From an uncultured Bacteroidota bacterium (GTDB lineage: Bacteria; Bacteroidota; Bacteroidia; Flavobacteriales; Flavobacteriaceae), in NCBI GenBank assembly GCA_902515395.1, contig CABXUL010000008.1, positions 1 through 53,107 of the forward strand: 53,107 bases of DNA. The letters run 5' to 3'. The notes beneath the pieces are model-generated. The model was not told the origin of the DNA. It saw only the letters and a program-made list of their open reading frames with translations, and made no database searches. A program made the translations under genes and the position numbers. The stretch's first letter is position 1, and each line of letters begins with the position of its first letter. Positions 35,059-43,995 of this stretch are shown one piece after another.

Positions 35059-36630
35059 ATGAAAAATATCTCTACACTAAGCTTACTTTTATCAATTTTT
35101 ATAATTATTTCATGTGAGTCAAATAAAAAGAAAAATAACCGACCGAATATTTTAATTGCAATTGCGGATGATCAGTCCTATCCTCATACGGGGATTTATG
35201 GATTTTCACAAATCAATACTCCTGCTTTTGACTATGTAGCCAAAAACGGTGTTCTTTTTAATAATGCATTTGTAGCTGCTCCAGGTTGCAGTCCTTCTAG
35301 GGCTGCAATGCTTACTGGTAAAAATATTTGGGAATTAGAAGAGGCGGGAACCCATGCGAGTAATTTTCCCTCAAAATTTAAAGTTTACACTGAAGTTCTT
35401 GAAGAAAATGGATTTTTTGTTGGCTATACAGGAAAGCCATGGGGTCCAGGTAACTGGAAAATTAGTGGAAGAAAACAAAATCCTGCTGGAAAAGAGTTTA
35501 ATAAATATGGATTAAAAGAAACACCAACAAAAGGTATTCGTCCCAATGATTATACTAAAAACTTTAAAGATTTTTTAAATCAGAGAGAGGATAACCAACC
35601 TTTTGTATTTTGGTTTGGAGCTCATGAGCCACATAGAGTATATGAATATGGATCGGGAATAAGGGCTGGCAAGAGTATTAAAGATGTTGAAGTTCCAGAA
35701 TTTTTTCCTGATACAGAAATTGTTAGAAATGATATGTTGGATTATATCTTGGAGATTGAACATTTTGATAATCATCTCGAGCAAATGATCAAATATTTAG
35801 ACGAAATTGGAGAGTTAGATAATACTTTTATTCTGGTGACTGCTGATAATGGAATGCCCTTCCCATATGCTAAAGCTAATGTTCAAGAGTATGGAACCCA
35901 TGTTCCATTAGTAATCTTACTTCCTGATGGTGTAAAAAATAAAGTTGTGGATCAACCTGTTGGTTTAATCGATTTAGCACCGACTTTGATGGATTTAACC
36001 GGATTAAATGGGGCTATGGAAACTACTGGTAAAAGTTTAATTCCTATTTTAAAAAATAAAGAAAATATAAAACACAGAGACTATGTTTTGTCAGGAAGAG
36101 AAAGACATACTCATGCTAGACCAGATAATTTAGGTTACCCTGCTCGGGCAATAAGAAGTGAAGACTTTCTTCATGTTTATAATTTTTTTCCAGATTTATG
36201 GCCTGCTGGAGATCCAGTAGTAAAAAATGATGTAAATGATAAAAGGGATCAAGTTTTGGGATTCAAAACAATTTATCCTGGATACCATGATGTAGATCCG
36301 TCACCAACAAAGGATGAGATAATGAAAATAGTTGATGATAAAAACTTTAATCTAGCTTTTTCAAAGAGACCCTCAATGCAACTCTATGATATTAAAAAAG
36401 ACCCCTTTTGCATGTCAAATATTGCAGATTCCCCGGAGTATAATGAGATTTTGACCGATCTACATAATGAATTGATTAAAAGACTTAAAGAACAGGGAGA
36501 TCCAAGAGTTTCAAGCAACCCAATTTTTGATAGTTACCCTCGTTATTCAACCATGAGAAATTTTCCTGGTTTTAATAAAAGAGGGACCTATAATCCTGAT
36601 TACTTGAATTTAAAAAAATCTAGTTTTTAA
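35059..36630 (+). CDS. Sulfatase, N-sulfoglucosamine sulfohydrolase-like (S1_8-like), lipoprotein
   Basis: A lipoprotein of 523 residues, with lipobox IISC (Cys19). AIADDQSYPHTGIYG holds the metal Asp pair, the formylglycine motif is CSPSR (Cys77 to Arg81), and AAMLTGKNIWELEEAGTH follows, a context specific to the heparan N-sulfatase-like branch (S1_8). Relatives in ulvan loci act on sulfated rhamnose rather than N-sulfate, so the name should not be taken literally. GKPWGPGNW, GAHEPHRVYEYGSG, and TADNGMPFPYAKANVQEYGTH supply further active-site parts. It ends the long rightward sulfatase block; the next 228 bases are regulatory DNA before susC. Confidence 0.92.
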   Translation: MKNISTLSLLLSIFIIISCESNKKKNNRPNILIAIADDQSYPHTGIYGFSQINTPAFDYVAKNGVLFNNAFVAAPGCSPSRAAMLTGKNIWELEEAGTHASNFPSKFKVYTEVLEENGFFVGYTGKPWGPGNWKISGRKQNPAGKEFNKYGLKETPTKGIRPNDYTKNFKDFLNQREDNQPFVFWFGAHEPHRVYEYGSGIRAGKSIKDVEVPEFFPDTEIVRNDMLDYILEIEHFDNHLEQMIKYLDEIGELDNTFILVTADNGMPFPYAKANVQEYGTHVPLVILLPDGVKNKVVDQPVGLIDLAPTLMDLTGLNGAMETTGKSLIPILKNKENIKHRDYVLSGRERHTHARPDNLGYPARAIRSEDFLHVYNFFPDLWPAGDPVVKNDVNDKRDQVLGFKTIYPGYHDVDPSPTKDEIMKIVDDKNFNLAFSKRPSMQLYDIKKDPFCMSNIADSPEYNEILTDLHNELIKRLKEQGDPRVSSNPIFDSYPRYSTMRNFPGFNKRGTYNPDYLNLKKSSF

Positions 36631-36679
36631 TTTAATTAACACTATTTTTTAATATTTTGAATTATATATTTTATACAAT

Positions 36680-36691
36680 GTGTGCTTACAC
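36680..36691. promoter_or_regulatory. Secondary operator-like half-conserved palindrome upstream of susC
   Basis: GTGTGCTTACAC keeps both GTG and CAC arms but has CT instead of the central CG. It lies 125 bases upstream of the equivalent site at 36805, close to a whole number of helical turns, so two bound regulators could face each other. Confidence 0.45.
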
Positions 36692-36743
36692 GTTTAGAAT
36701 TAACGTTAAAAATGTAGACCTTTTTTTAACTAAACAAAATTTA

Positions 36744-36766
36744 AATATGGCAATTTAAACCATATT
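36744..36766. repeat. Seven-base inverted repeat between the two susC operators
   Basis: AATATGG and CCATATT are separated by nine bases. The dyad lies nearly midway between the palindromes at 36680 and 36805. It could be a binding site for another regulator or a chance A+T-rich repeat. Confidence 0.35.
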
Positions 36767-36793
36767 GTTATAGTTTATAAATAATTTGTTATA

Positions 36794-36826
36794 TTAGATC
36801 CCTCGTGTACGTGCACGATATAAATG
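36794..36826 (+). promoter_or_regulatory. Likely susC promoter with embedded operator
   Basis: The dyad GTGTACGTGCAC (36805-36816, flanked by C and G, so 14 bases with one mismatched pair) lies between TTAG at 36794 and TATAAATG at 36819. These are weak matches to the TTTG and TAnnTTTG boxes, separated by 21 bases. The susC start codon is 33 bases further on. The layout copies that at 13447. Confidence 0.55.
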
Positions 36827-36858
36827 TATTAATCAAACTAAATTAAGTAAAACTATTT

Positions 36859-39800
36859 ATGAATTGTTTTAAAACGGGTACTCTTATTGCCCTTAAAAAG
36901 AAAACCTTTTATATAAGAAATGGTCTTTTTCTGATCATGAGTTTATTCATGACTCAGTTAATGGCTCAGCAAACAGTATCTGGTTTAGTATCAGATTCTG
37001 ACGGACCTCTTCCAGGAGCAACAGTGATTGTTCAGGGAACTAATAACGGTGTATCCACCGATTTTGATGGAAACTTTTCCATTCAAGCAGACGAAGGAGA
37101 TATTCTAGAAATATCTTACGTTGGCTTTCAAACTCAAATGATTACTATTTCAGCTAATCAAGATAGCATTTCAGTTGCACTGATTAGTGACAATGAACTA
37201 GAGGAGATTGTAGTCACGGGTTATGGGACTCAGAAAAAGGTAAATCTTACCGGTGCTGTTGCAGCCGTTACAGGTGAAGTACTTCAGGATCGTCCTATTG
37301 TAAATGTAGGTGAAGGATTACAAGGTGTGATTCCTAACCTTAACATTGATATTAGGAATGGTGATCCAACAACTGCTCCAGAATTTAATATTCGTGGTTT
37401 TGAATCAATTAATGGAGGAACGCCTCTTATTTTAGTTGATAATGTACCGATGGATATAGGAAGTCTTAATCCAAATGACATTGAAAGTATCAGTGTATTG
37501 AAGGATGCATCATCTGCTGCTATTTATGGAGCAAGAGCGGCATTCGGGGTTATTCTTATTACTACCAAGAAAGGCACCACTGGAAAAGCTAAAATTTCAT
37601 TACAAAGTGAATTTGCTTGGGGTACTCCAATAATGCTAATTGACCCAATTGATGATCCATATGCATACGCAGAAGCAAGAAATATTGCAAATTTAAGAAC
37701 TAATGGAGCTGTTGCTTATGATGATGATTATATGGCAGCAGCAGCAATCTACAGAGACAATCCAACACCAGAAAATGCATGGTTTAGGGATGGAACTGAG
37801 ATCAGATACGTTGGTTACAATGACTTTGGAAATCAGTACTTAAGAAAATCTATACCTCAACAAAGGCATAACCTAAGTGTATCTGGTGCTACTGACAAAT
37901 CAAACTATTACGTGTCTCTCGGATTCTTAGAGAAAAAAGGTTGGATAAATATGGATGAGGCTAATATTGACTATGATAGATATAATGTACTAGCTAAAGT
38001 TGATTACCAGATAACTGATTGGTTAGAGATGGATACTAAGACATTATTTACTTTAGAAGAAAATGATGAGCCACACTTTTATCACTGGGACACAAATATT
38101 AATACATTCGCTAGAATGGGAGGAAGAGCAGTTGAGTTTCCAGACCTACCATACTACCTGGTCCCTGGAGATAGAGCTCAATACGAGCAGCACATTGGCC
38201 AAAGGTCTATGACCACTAGTCCTATTCCATACTTAGAACAAGGAGGAAGAGATCTTATGACTAATGCTGATATTCTTTTAACTCAAGGAGTTACTATAAA
38301 GCCAATGAAAAATTTAAAAATTAGAGCGGAATTCTCACCTAACTTTACATACGTATATAGACAAGACCAAAGATCTAAGGTTAGGGGTATTAGAATGAGT
38401 AACTCAATAGATCTATCTAATATTCAATATGTAGAAGGTTTCTCTGCTACTGACTACTTAGAGGAAAGATATGATAAGCGTTTTTATTATGTATTTAATG
38501 CCTTTGCAGATTATACTTTTGAGCCAGAGGATAGTGATCATTATTTTAAGGCAATGGTTGGTTTTAACCAAGAGAAAGGTGATAGACATTATTTAAGAGG
38601 GAAAGCTTACAGCTTAATTACACCTCAAGTTTTAAATATCAATGCTACAGTCGGTGCTCAAGAAGCATACAGTGGAGCTAGTCATGTTTCGTTGAGAGGT
38701 GCTTTTTACAGATTAAATTACATCTTCAAGGATAAATATCTTGTTGAATTAAATGGACGCTACGATGCTAGTTCAAGGTTCCCAACGGATGTTAGATATG
38801 ACTTCTTTCCTTCATTCTCAGCAGGTTGGAGAATCTCTGAAGAACCATTCGTTGCAGATTTAGCTCTTAATTGGCTTGACCAACTAAAGATTAGAGGGTC
38901 ATATGGAGAGCTTGGTAATCAGCTACTTGGAAGTGATTATTATCCTGCGATTCCAACAATGGGATCAGGTACATCGAATTACTTGCTTGCAGCTGGTAAT
39001 AGAGCTCCTTATGTTTCTCCTGCTGGTTTAGTTAGTTCAGATTTAACATGGGAAACAGTTGCTTCAACTAACTTTGGAATTGATGCAACTTTATTAGACA
39101 ACAGATTAGACGTCAGTTTTGATGTATTTACAAGAGAAACAAAAGATATGTTGATGGAGGTAGAGTATCCTCAAATATTAGGTACCTCCGCGCCTAAATC
39201 TAATGCAGCTGATCTTAAAACTACAGGTTGGGAATTATCTGCTACATGGAAAAACCAGATCGATCAAGATTGGTACTATGGAGTAACACTAGCCTTATCT
39301 GACTCACAAGCTGAAATCACTAAATATGACAATCCAACAGGCTCATTGAATGAGTATTATGTTGGACAAACAATTGGAGAGATTTGGGGTTACAGGACTG
39401 GAGGATTGTTCCAAACTGATGCTGCAGCTCAAGAAAATGACCTTTCTGCATTAGGAAACAACTGGCTTGCAGGTGATGTGAACTATTTGGATGTTAATGG
39501 TGATAAGAAAGTTACTCCTGGTAACCAGACTTTAGATGATCCAGGTGATAGAAGAATTATTGGTAATGAAAGTTTAAATTACAGGTTTGGTGTTAATCTT
39601 GACTTAAGATACAAAAACTGGACATTGAATACATTCTTCCAGGGTATCTTACAAGGAGATTACTTTCCTGATACAGGAAATTGGAGAGCTTTCTGGCCAT
39701 GGAACGCAGGACATGGAGAATGGTATTATATAACTGACTCATGGACACCTGAAAATCCTAATGCTTATTTCCCAGCACCACACATTGGATATAATGATAA

Positions 39801-40059
39801 GAAAAATTATGCCGTGAATGATCGTTATTTACAGGACGCTGCATATATAAGGTTAAAGCAGCTTACACTTAACTACAGAGTACCTCAAGATATTGTGGAT
39901 TTAATAGGATTAGCTTCATTAAATCTTTACTACTCTGGTCAAAATCTTTGGGAAGCCACAAACATGAGACCTCCACTTGATCCAGAAGTAAGACCAACTC
40001 TTACTCAGGAATATTACAAGAATAGAACTCACGCTTTCGGTGTAAAGATTGGTTTATAA
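36859..40059 (+). CDS. susC: SusC-like TonB-dependent outer-membrane transporter
   Basis: The 1066-residue protein has a signal region ending near LMAQ (about 36), and a carboxypeptidase-regulatory-like beta domain at about 40-115 (DSDGPLPGATVIVQGTNNG). A TonB-box-like EEIVVTGYGTQKK comes next, then a plug domain (about 130-245, with NIRGFESINGG, LVDNVPMD and VLKDASSAAIYGARAAFGVI) and a 22-strand beta barrel to the end. SusC proteins import oligosaccharides across the outer membrane using TonB energy, with a SusD lid. Its susD partner follows after 19 bases. Two operator-like dyads precede it, so expression is likely to be induced by the glycan. Start is the first ATG after the promoter. Confidence 0.95.
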   Translation: MNCFKTGTLIALKKKTFYIRNGLFLIMSLFMTQLMAQQTVSGLVSDSDGPLPGATVIVQGTNNGVSTDFDGNFSIQADEGDILEISYVGFQTQMITISANQDSISVALISDNELEEIVVTGYGTQKKVNLTGAVAAVTGEVLQDRPIVNVGEGLQGVIPNLNIDIRNGDPTTAPEFNIRGFESINGGTPLILVDNVPMDIGSLNPNDIESISVLKDASSAAIYGARAAFGVILITTKKGTTGKAKISLQSEFAWGTPIMLIDPIDDPYAYAEARNIANLRTNGAVAYDDDYMAAAAIYRDNPTPENAWFRDGTEIRYVGYNDFGNQYLRKSIPQQRHNLSVSGATDKSNYYVSLGFLEKKGWINMDEANIDYDRYNVLAKVDYQITDWLEMDTKTLFTLEENDEPHFYHWDTNINTFARMGGRAVEFPDLPYYLVPGDRAQYEQHIGQRSMTTSPIPYLEQGGRDLMTNADILLTQGVTIKPMKNLKIRAEFSPNFTYVYRQDQRSKVRGIRMSNSIDLSNIQYVEGFSATDYLEERYDKRFYYVFNAFADYTFEPEDSDHYFKAMVGFNQEKGDRHYLRGKAYSLITPQVLNINATVGAQEAYSGASHVSLRGAFYRLNYIFKDKYLVELNGRYDASSRFPTDVRYDFFPSFSAGWRISEEPFVADLALNWLDQLKIRGSYGELGNQLLGSDYYPAIPTMGSGTSNYLLAAGNRAPYVSPAGLVSSDLTWETVASTNFGIDATLLDNRLDVSFDVFTRETKDMLMEVEYPQILGTSAPKSNAADLKTTGWELSATWKNQIDQDWYYGVTLALSDSQAEITKYDNPTGSLNEYYVGQTIGEIWGYRTGGLFQTDAAAQENDLSALGNNWLAGDVNYLDVNGDKKVTPGNQTLDDPGDRRIIGNESLNYRFGVNLDLRYKNWTLNTFFQGILQGDYFPDTGNWRAFWPWNAGHGEWYYITDSWTPENPNAYFPAPHIGYNDKKNYAVNDRYLQDAAYIRLKQLTLNYRVPQDIVDLIGLASLNLYYSGQNLWEATNMRPPLDPEVRPTLTQEYYKNRTHAFGVKIGL

Positions 40060-40078
40060 TTTTAAAAGATTTTAAAAG

Positions 40079-41872
40079 ATGAAAAATTTAACAAAAAATA
40101 TAATCAGAAGCTTTGCAGTTCTTTTTCTATTAATTGGCTGTAATGATGAATTTCTTGAAAGATCACCGCTAGATGAAATTAGCAACTCTTCTTTTTGGAA
40201 TACAGAAAATGACTTAATGGTATATAATCATAGATTTTATGATTTGACCAAGAATGACAAGGACTACCCAATTTTAATGGGTCATGATGATGGATTTGAT
40301 AGCCATAGGATATCATATTTGCATCTTGACGGAATGTCAGATAATACATCTCCGAGACATGGTAGACACACTGCATATCAGCAAATAAGAGCTGGTAAAT
40401 ATAATGCACCTTCTTCTAGTGGTTCAAATGCTGCTGCTGGATGGTATGGTTATAAGGGTTTTGGACTTATTAGAGCTATTAATATTGGCCTTGCACAGTA
40501 TGATAAGGCAGATATTCCTGATGAGGCTAAAAATCACTATAAAGCCGAAGCGAGACTCTTTAGAGCTATGTTCTACGCTGATAAGATCAAAAATTTTGGA
40601 TCTGTTCAATGGGTGGAGAATGAGGTAACTACTGCTGATGAGGACATCCTTTACGGAACTAGAGATTCTAGAGACTTTGTTATGGGTAAGGTCATGGAAG
40701 ATTTAACTTTTGCTGCTGCTAATATCCGTGATAATAGTGATCAGCATAAATTAACTAAATCTTCAGCTTTACTGATGATGTCAAGAATTTGTTTGCTTGA
40801 GGGTACCTGGAGAAAATACCATGGCTTAGGAAATGAAACAACTTGGCTTCAAGCTGCTGCTGATGCTGCTAAACAATTAATAGATGGTGGTAAGCATAGT
40901 TTACATAAAGGTGCTGCTGGTAGGACATATAATGAGCTACATAGCACAGAAGATCTTGGAGGTAATAAAGAAGTTATTTTCTTTCAAAGATATGAGAGGG
41001 GTACAAGAACTAATCATGTTCAATCATACAATAGAGGATATAATGGAGGAGCAACCAAAGATATGGTAGAAGATTATCTTTGTTCTGATGGACTTCCTAT
41101 TAGCCTATCTCCCCTCTATAAGGGTGATGCTACATATGAGGATATATTTGTTGATAGAGATCCAAGGTTAAGACAATCTATATTACATCCTGCTGATCAA
41201 GCAATTTATAGGTATGGAAATCACGACTTTGGTGCTAATGCTTATCCTCGAATTCAGGGTATGTCCGGTGGGCTTAGAATATATACTGGATATCATATAA
41301 TTAAAGTATATAATGTTACTTCAGCTCATGCATCATATAACTCTTCAGTCACACCCGGCTTATCAATGAGATACGCTGAGGCTCTTTTGAATTATGCTGA
41401 AGCTAAAGCCGAATTAGGAAACGGATCTATTTCTCAAGCTGATCTTGATATTAGTATTAATAAATTAAGAGACAGAGATGGAATGGTTCATCTTACTAAT
41501 ACTCCTCAAATGGATCCTCGTTATGCTGATCTAGGAATTTCAGCTGCTTTAGTTGAAATCAGAAGAGAAAGACGAGTAGAATTATTTTTTGAAGGTTTCC
41601 GATATGATGATTTAAGAAGGTGGAAACAAGGTAAAAAACTTGAGAAAAAGGATTATGGTATGCGATGGGATGATGCCAATAAAAACAGAGTTGACCCAGA
41701 CGGGAAAGCAACTGTTCAAGTAGGTAGCGTTAATGGAGTGTCATATCTTGAGCCTTATAAGGGAACTGATTTTGAAACTCCTGTGTTCGATGATAGTAAA
41801 CATTATTACTGGCCATTGCCACTGAATGTTTTATCTCAGAATCCTGCTCTTGAGCAAAATCCAGGATGGTAA
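40079..41872 (+). CDS. susD: SusD-like surface glycan-binding lipoprotein (RagB/SusD family)
   Basis: This 597-residue lipoprotein has lipobox LIGC (Cys21), then FLERSPLDEISNSSFWN, the classical opening of SusD proteins. Tetratricopeptide-like helices follow, with AEARLFRAMFYADKIKNFGSVQWVE at about 155-180 as the family signature. RYAEALLNYAEAKAELG and EIRRERRVELFFEGFRYDDLRRWK near the C-terminus are also diagnostic, and the protein ends at LEQNPGW. It forms the lid on the SusC barrel and binds oligosaccharides at the cell surface. The gene is immediately downstream of susC, and a strong hairpin follows 26 bases after its stop. Confidence 0.96.
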   Translation: MKNLTKNIIRSFAVLFLLIGCNDEFLERSPLDEISNSSFWNTENDLMVYNHRFYDLTKNDKDYPILMGHDDGFDSHRISYLHLDGMSDNTSPRHGRHTAYQQIRAGKYNAPSSSGSNAAAGWYGYKGFGLIRAINIGLAQYDKADIPDEAKNHYKAEARLFRAMFYADKIKNFGSVQWVENEVTTADEDILYGTRDSRDFVMGKVMEDLTFAAANIRDNSDQHKLTKSSALLMMSRICLLEGTWRKYHGLGNETTWLQAAADAAKQLIDGGKHSLHKGAAGRTYNELHSTEDLGGNKEVIFFQRYERGTRTNHVQSYNRGYNGGATKDMVEDYLCSDGLPISLSPLYKGDATYEDIFVDRDPRLRQSILHPADQAIYRYGNHDFGANAYPRIQGMSGGLRIYTGYHIIKVYNVTSAHASYNSSVTPGLSMRYAEALLNYAEAKAELGNGSISQADLDISINKLRDRDGMVHLTNTPQMDPRYADLGISAALVEIRRERRVELFFEGFRYDDLRRWKQGKKLEKKDYGMRWDDANKNRVDPDGKATVQVGSVNGVSYLEPYKGTDFETPVFDDSKHYYWPLPLNVLSQNPALEQNPGW

Positions 41873-41897
41873 TTCTATCTTAATAATTCAATTAAAA

Positions 41898-41929
41898 ACA
41901 AAGCCATCTTAAGGATGGCTTTGTTATTT
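41898..41929 (+). terminator. Intrinsic-type hairpin terminator after susD
   Basis: ACAAAGCCATC, loop TTAAG, GATGGCTTTGT forms a perfect 11-base stem (41898-41908 with 41914-41924), followed by a T-rich stretch. Thirteen to twenty bases later a second small dyad, GCACT / AGTGC around a run of T, is visible (41935-41951). The hairpin would give partial or full termination between susD and the lyase genes, setting different expression levels. Confidence 0.75.
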
Positions 41930-42061
41930 GTAAAGCACTCTTTTTTAGTGCATTGCAGTTTTAATGATTTAAATTCCTTATTTTATTTTTTCAAAAAAAA
42001 TTTGACTTTAATTTGAATAACAAAACCCTAAGATTAATTTTTTAGGAATAAAAAAGTAAGC

Positions 42062-43993
42062 ATGAAAAATATCCAAACGATCCAAACTATTTTGATCATT
42101 GGATTATTATTAAATATTCTTTCTTGTAAAAAAGATTTTTCGAATAATGATAATCCAGCAAGTGAATTGACAAATCCTTTCACTGAAGAATTCTTAGTTA
42201 ATAATTTAAGAAAAGAGCAGCCTAGGCTAATTTTAAATTCTGAAATTGATAAAGTTCTTCGCGAAAAATTAAAATTAGATCCAGTTGTAAAAAATTTCTA
42301 TTCTGCAATTAAATTAAATGCAACTTCGGTTTTAGATGAACCATATCTTAAAAGAGAAAAAATAGGTAAGCGTCTTTTACATGTATCAAGGGAAATGCTT
42401 TATAGAATGAATATGCTGGGTATGGTTTATCATATTGATAGGGATCCTAAGATCCTTGATCGTATAAATAATGAGATTTTAGCTGTTTGCTCATTTTCTG
42501 ACTGGAATCCTTCTCATTATTTGGATGTCGGAGAAATGACTATGTCACTTGCATTTGCATTAGACTGGACAGCCGGTGATTTACCACAATCTACAATAGA
42601 CAAAGCCACTACTGCAATAATTGAAAAAGGAATCAGGCCAAGCTATGAAACCGATAAAAGATCGAATATTTGGTGGATTGATGGAAATAATAATTGGAAT
42701 CAGGTGTGTAATGGCGGAATGATAGCTGGATCTATCGCAATTGCTGAGGTTAACCCAACACTTGCTGCAAAAACTATAAAAAGATCTTTAAGCGGAATAC
42801 CTCATGCATTGGATGAGTATAAACCTGACGGAGTTTATCCAGAGGGATCAACTTACTGGGGATATGGTACAGCATTCTCTGTTGTTACAAATGCTATGCT
42901 TGAGAGTTCTTTTGGAACTGATTTTGGTCTTGGAGATTATCCTGGATTTAAGGATAGTGCTGTATTTAGACTACTTATGAATGCACCATCAGATTGGTAT
43001 TACAATTATGCAGATTGTGGAGATAAAAGAACCGATAACCCCGATGTTACACTTGCTTGGTTTGCTTCAAAATCTGGGGATGAGTTACTCTTTGAGAGAA
43101 ACAGATTTTTGCAATCCCCCCAAAAAATCGGTAGATTAAGGAGATTAAATGGAGCTGGACTTGTCTGGGTTGCCCAATATGAGAAACAAAAAGAATCTGA
43201 GTTACCAGCATCTTGGAAAGGAGAAGGAGCAAATCCAATAGCCGTTTTTACTGGTGGTTCGAATGATCCTTATTCATACTATCTTGGATGTAAGGGCGGA
43301 AGTGGTACTGTTAATCATGGAAATATGGATGCTGGTTCATTTATTTTCGAAATTAATGGTGAGAGATGGGTAACTGACCCCGGAAATCAAGCTTATCATG
43401 AATTAGAAAAAACAGGATTTGATCTTTGGAATAAAGCACAGGATAGTCAAAGATGGACATTATTAAATAAGGGGAATTTTGGTCATAGTACGATTACAAT
43501 AAATAATCAGCTTCATAAGGTTGATGGCAAAGCAACAATAGTTGATTTTAAGGAGGGAGAAAAACCAGAGGTAACTTTTGATTTAACTCCTGTTTTTGAG
43601 GGAGTTTTAAAAAGCTCCAAAAGAAAGTTTACAAAAGAATCGCCTACGTCACTTTTAATTGATGATTTCATTGAAATAAATGAATCAACAGAGACAATTA
43701 CTTGGCAATTGATAACAACGTTCGACATAGAGGTTACAGACGAGGGAGCTACAATTAGTAAGCCCGAGTATTCTTCGATTACACCCCAGAAAAAACTATT
43801 TGTAGAAAACATAAGTCATCCCAATATTTCGATGAAAGTAATATCATTGGATCCCCCTCCACTTGAGCTAGATAGAAGAATTGAAGGACTTAAAAGATTG
43901 GAATTAAATATTCCAACAGAACAAATTGATGCTGTGGAATTAGAAATTAAGGTTAGATTGAGGGGACAAAAAAATTGGCGTGCGGGATATTAA
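42062..43993 (+). CDS. Heparinase II/III-type polysaccharide lyase, lipoprotein
   Basis: The 643-residue protein is a lipoprotein (lipobox ILSC, Cys22). Residues about 55-360 form an alpha-toroid with GNNNWNQVCNGGMIAGSIAIAE and PDGVYPEGSTYWGYGTAF, where Asn, His/Tyr-type lyase residues are usually found. Residues about 370-640 are the beta-sandwich, with GGSGTVNHGNMDAGSFIFEINGERW (His near 420) and WVTDPGNQAYHELE. This is a well-known heparinase II/III-like pattern in Bacteroidota glycan loci. It would cut uronic acid linkages by beta-elimination. It is the first gene after the susD terminator, so it may have its own weak promoter in the 189-base gap, where I saw no clear boxes. It is followed by a related lyase after two bases. 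Confidence 0.87.
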   Translation: MKNIQTIQTILIIGLLLNILSCKKDFSNNDNPASELTNPFTEEFLVNNLRKEQPRLILNSEIDKVLREKLKLDPVVKNFYSAIKLNATSVLDEPYLKREKIGKRLLHVSREMLYRMNMLGMVYHIDRDPKILDRINNEILAVCSFSDWNPSHYLDVGEMTMSLAFALDWTAGDLPQSTIDKATTAIIEKGIRPSYETDKRSNIWWIDGNNNWNQVCNGGMIAGSIAIAEVNPTLAAKTIKRSLSGIPHALDEYKPDGVYPEGSTYWGYGTAFSVVTNAMLESSFGTDFGLGDYPGFKDSAVFRLLMNAPSDWYYNYADCGDKRTDNPDVTLAWFASKSGDELLFERNRFLQSPQKIGRLRRLNGAGLVWVAQYEKQKESELPASWKGEGANPIAVFTGGSNDPYSYYLGCKGGSGTVNHGNMDAGSFIFEINGERWVTDPGNQAYHELEKTGFDLWNKAQDSQRWTLLNKGNFGHSTITINNQLHKVDGKATIVDFKEGEKPEVTFDLTPVFEGVLKSSKRKFTKESPTSLLIDDFIEINESTETITWQLITTFDIEVTDEGATISKPEYSSITPQKKLFVENISHPNISMKVISLDPPPLELDRRIEGLKRLELNIPTEQIDAVELEIKVRLRGQKNWRAGY

Positions 43994-43995
43994 AT

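Noticed and set aside
35059-36630. Heparan sulfate as the substrate, from the N-sulfatase-like gene and heparinase-like lyases
   Set aside because: S1_8-like and heparinase II/III-fold proteins are common in algal polysaccharide loci; rhamnosidase, GH92 and many other sulfatases fit an algal polymer better.
41930-42061. An operator-like site upstream of the lyase block
   Set aside because: The gap holds the terminator and a GCACT/AGTGC dyad around a T run, without the central CG pattern of the other sites.
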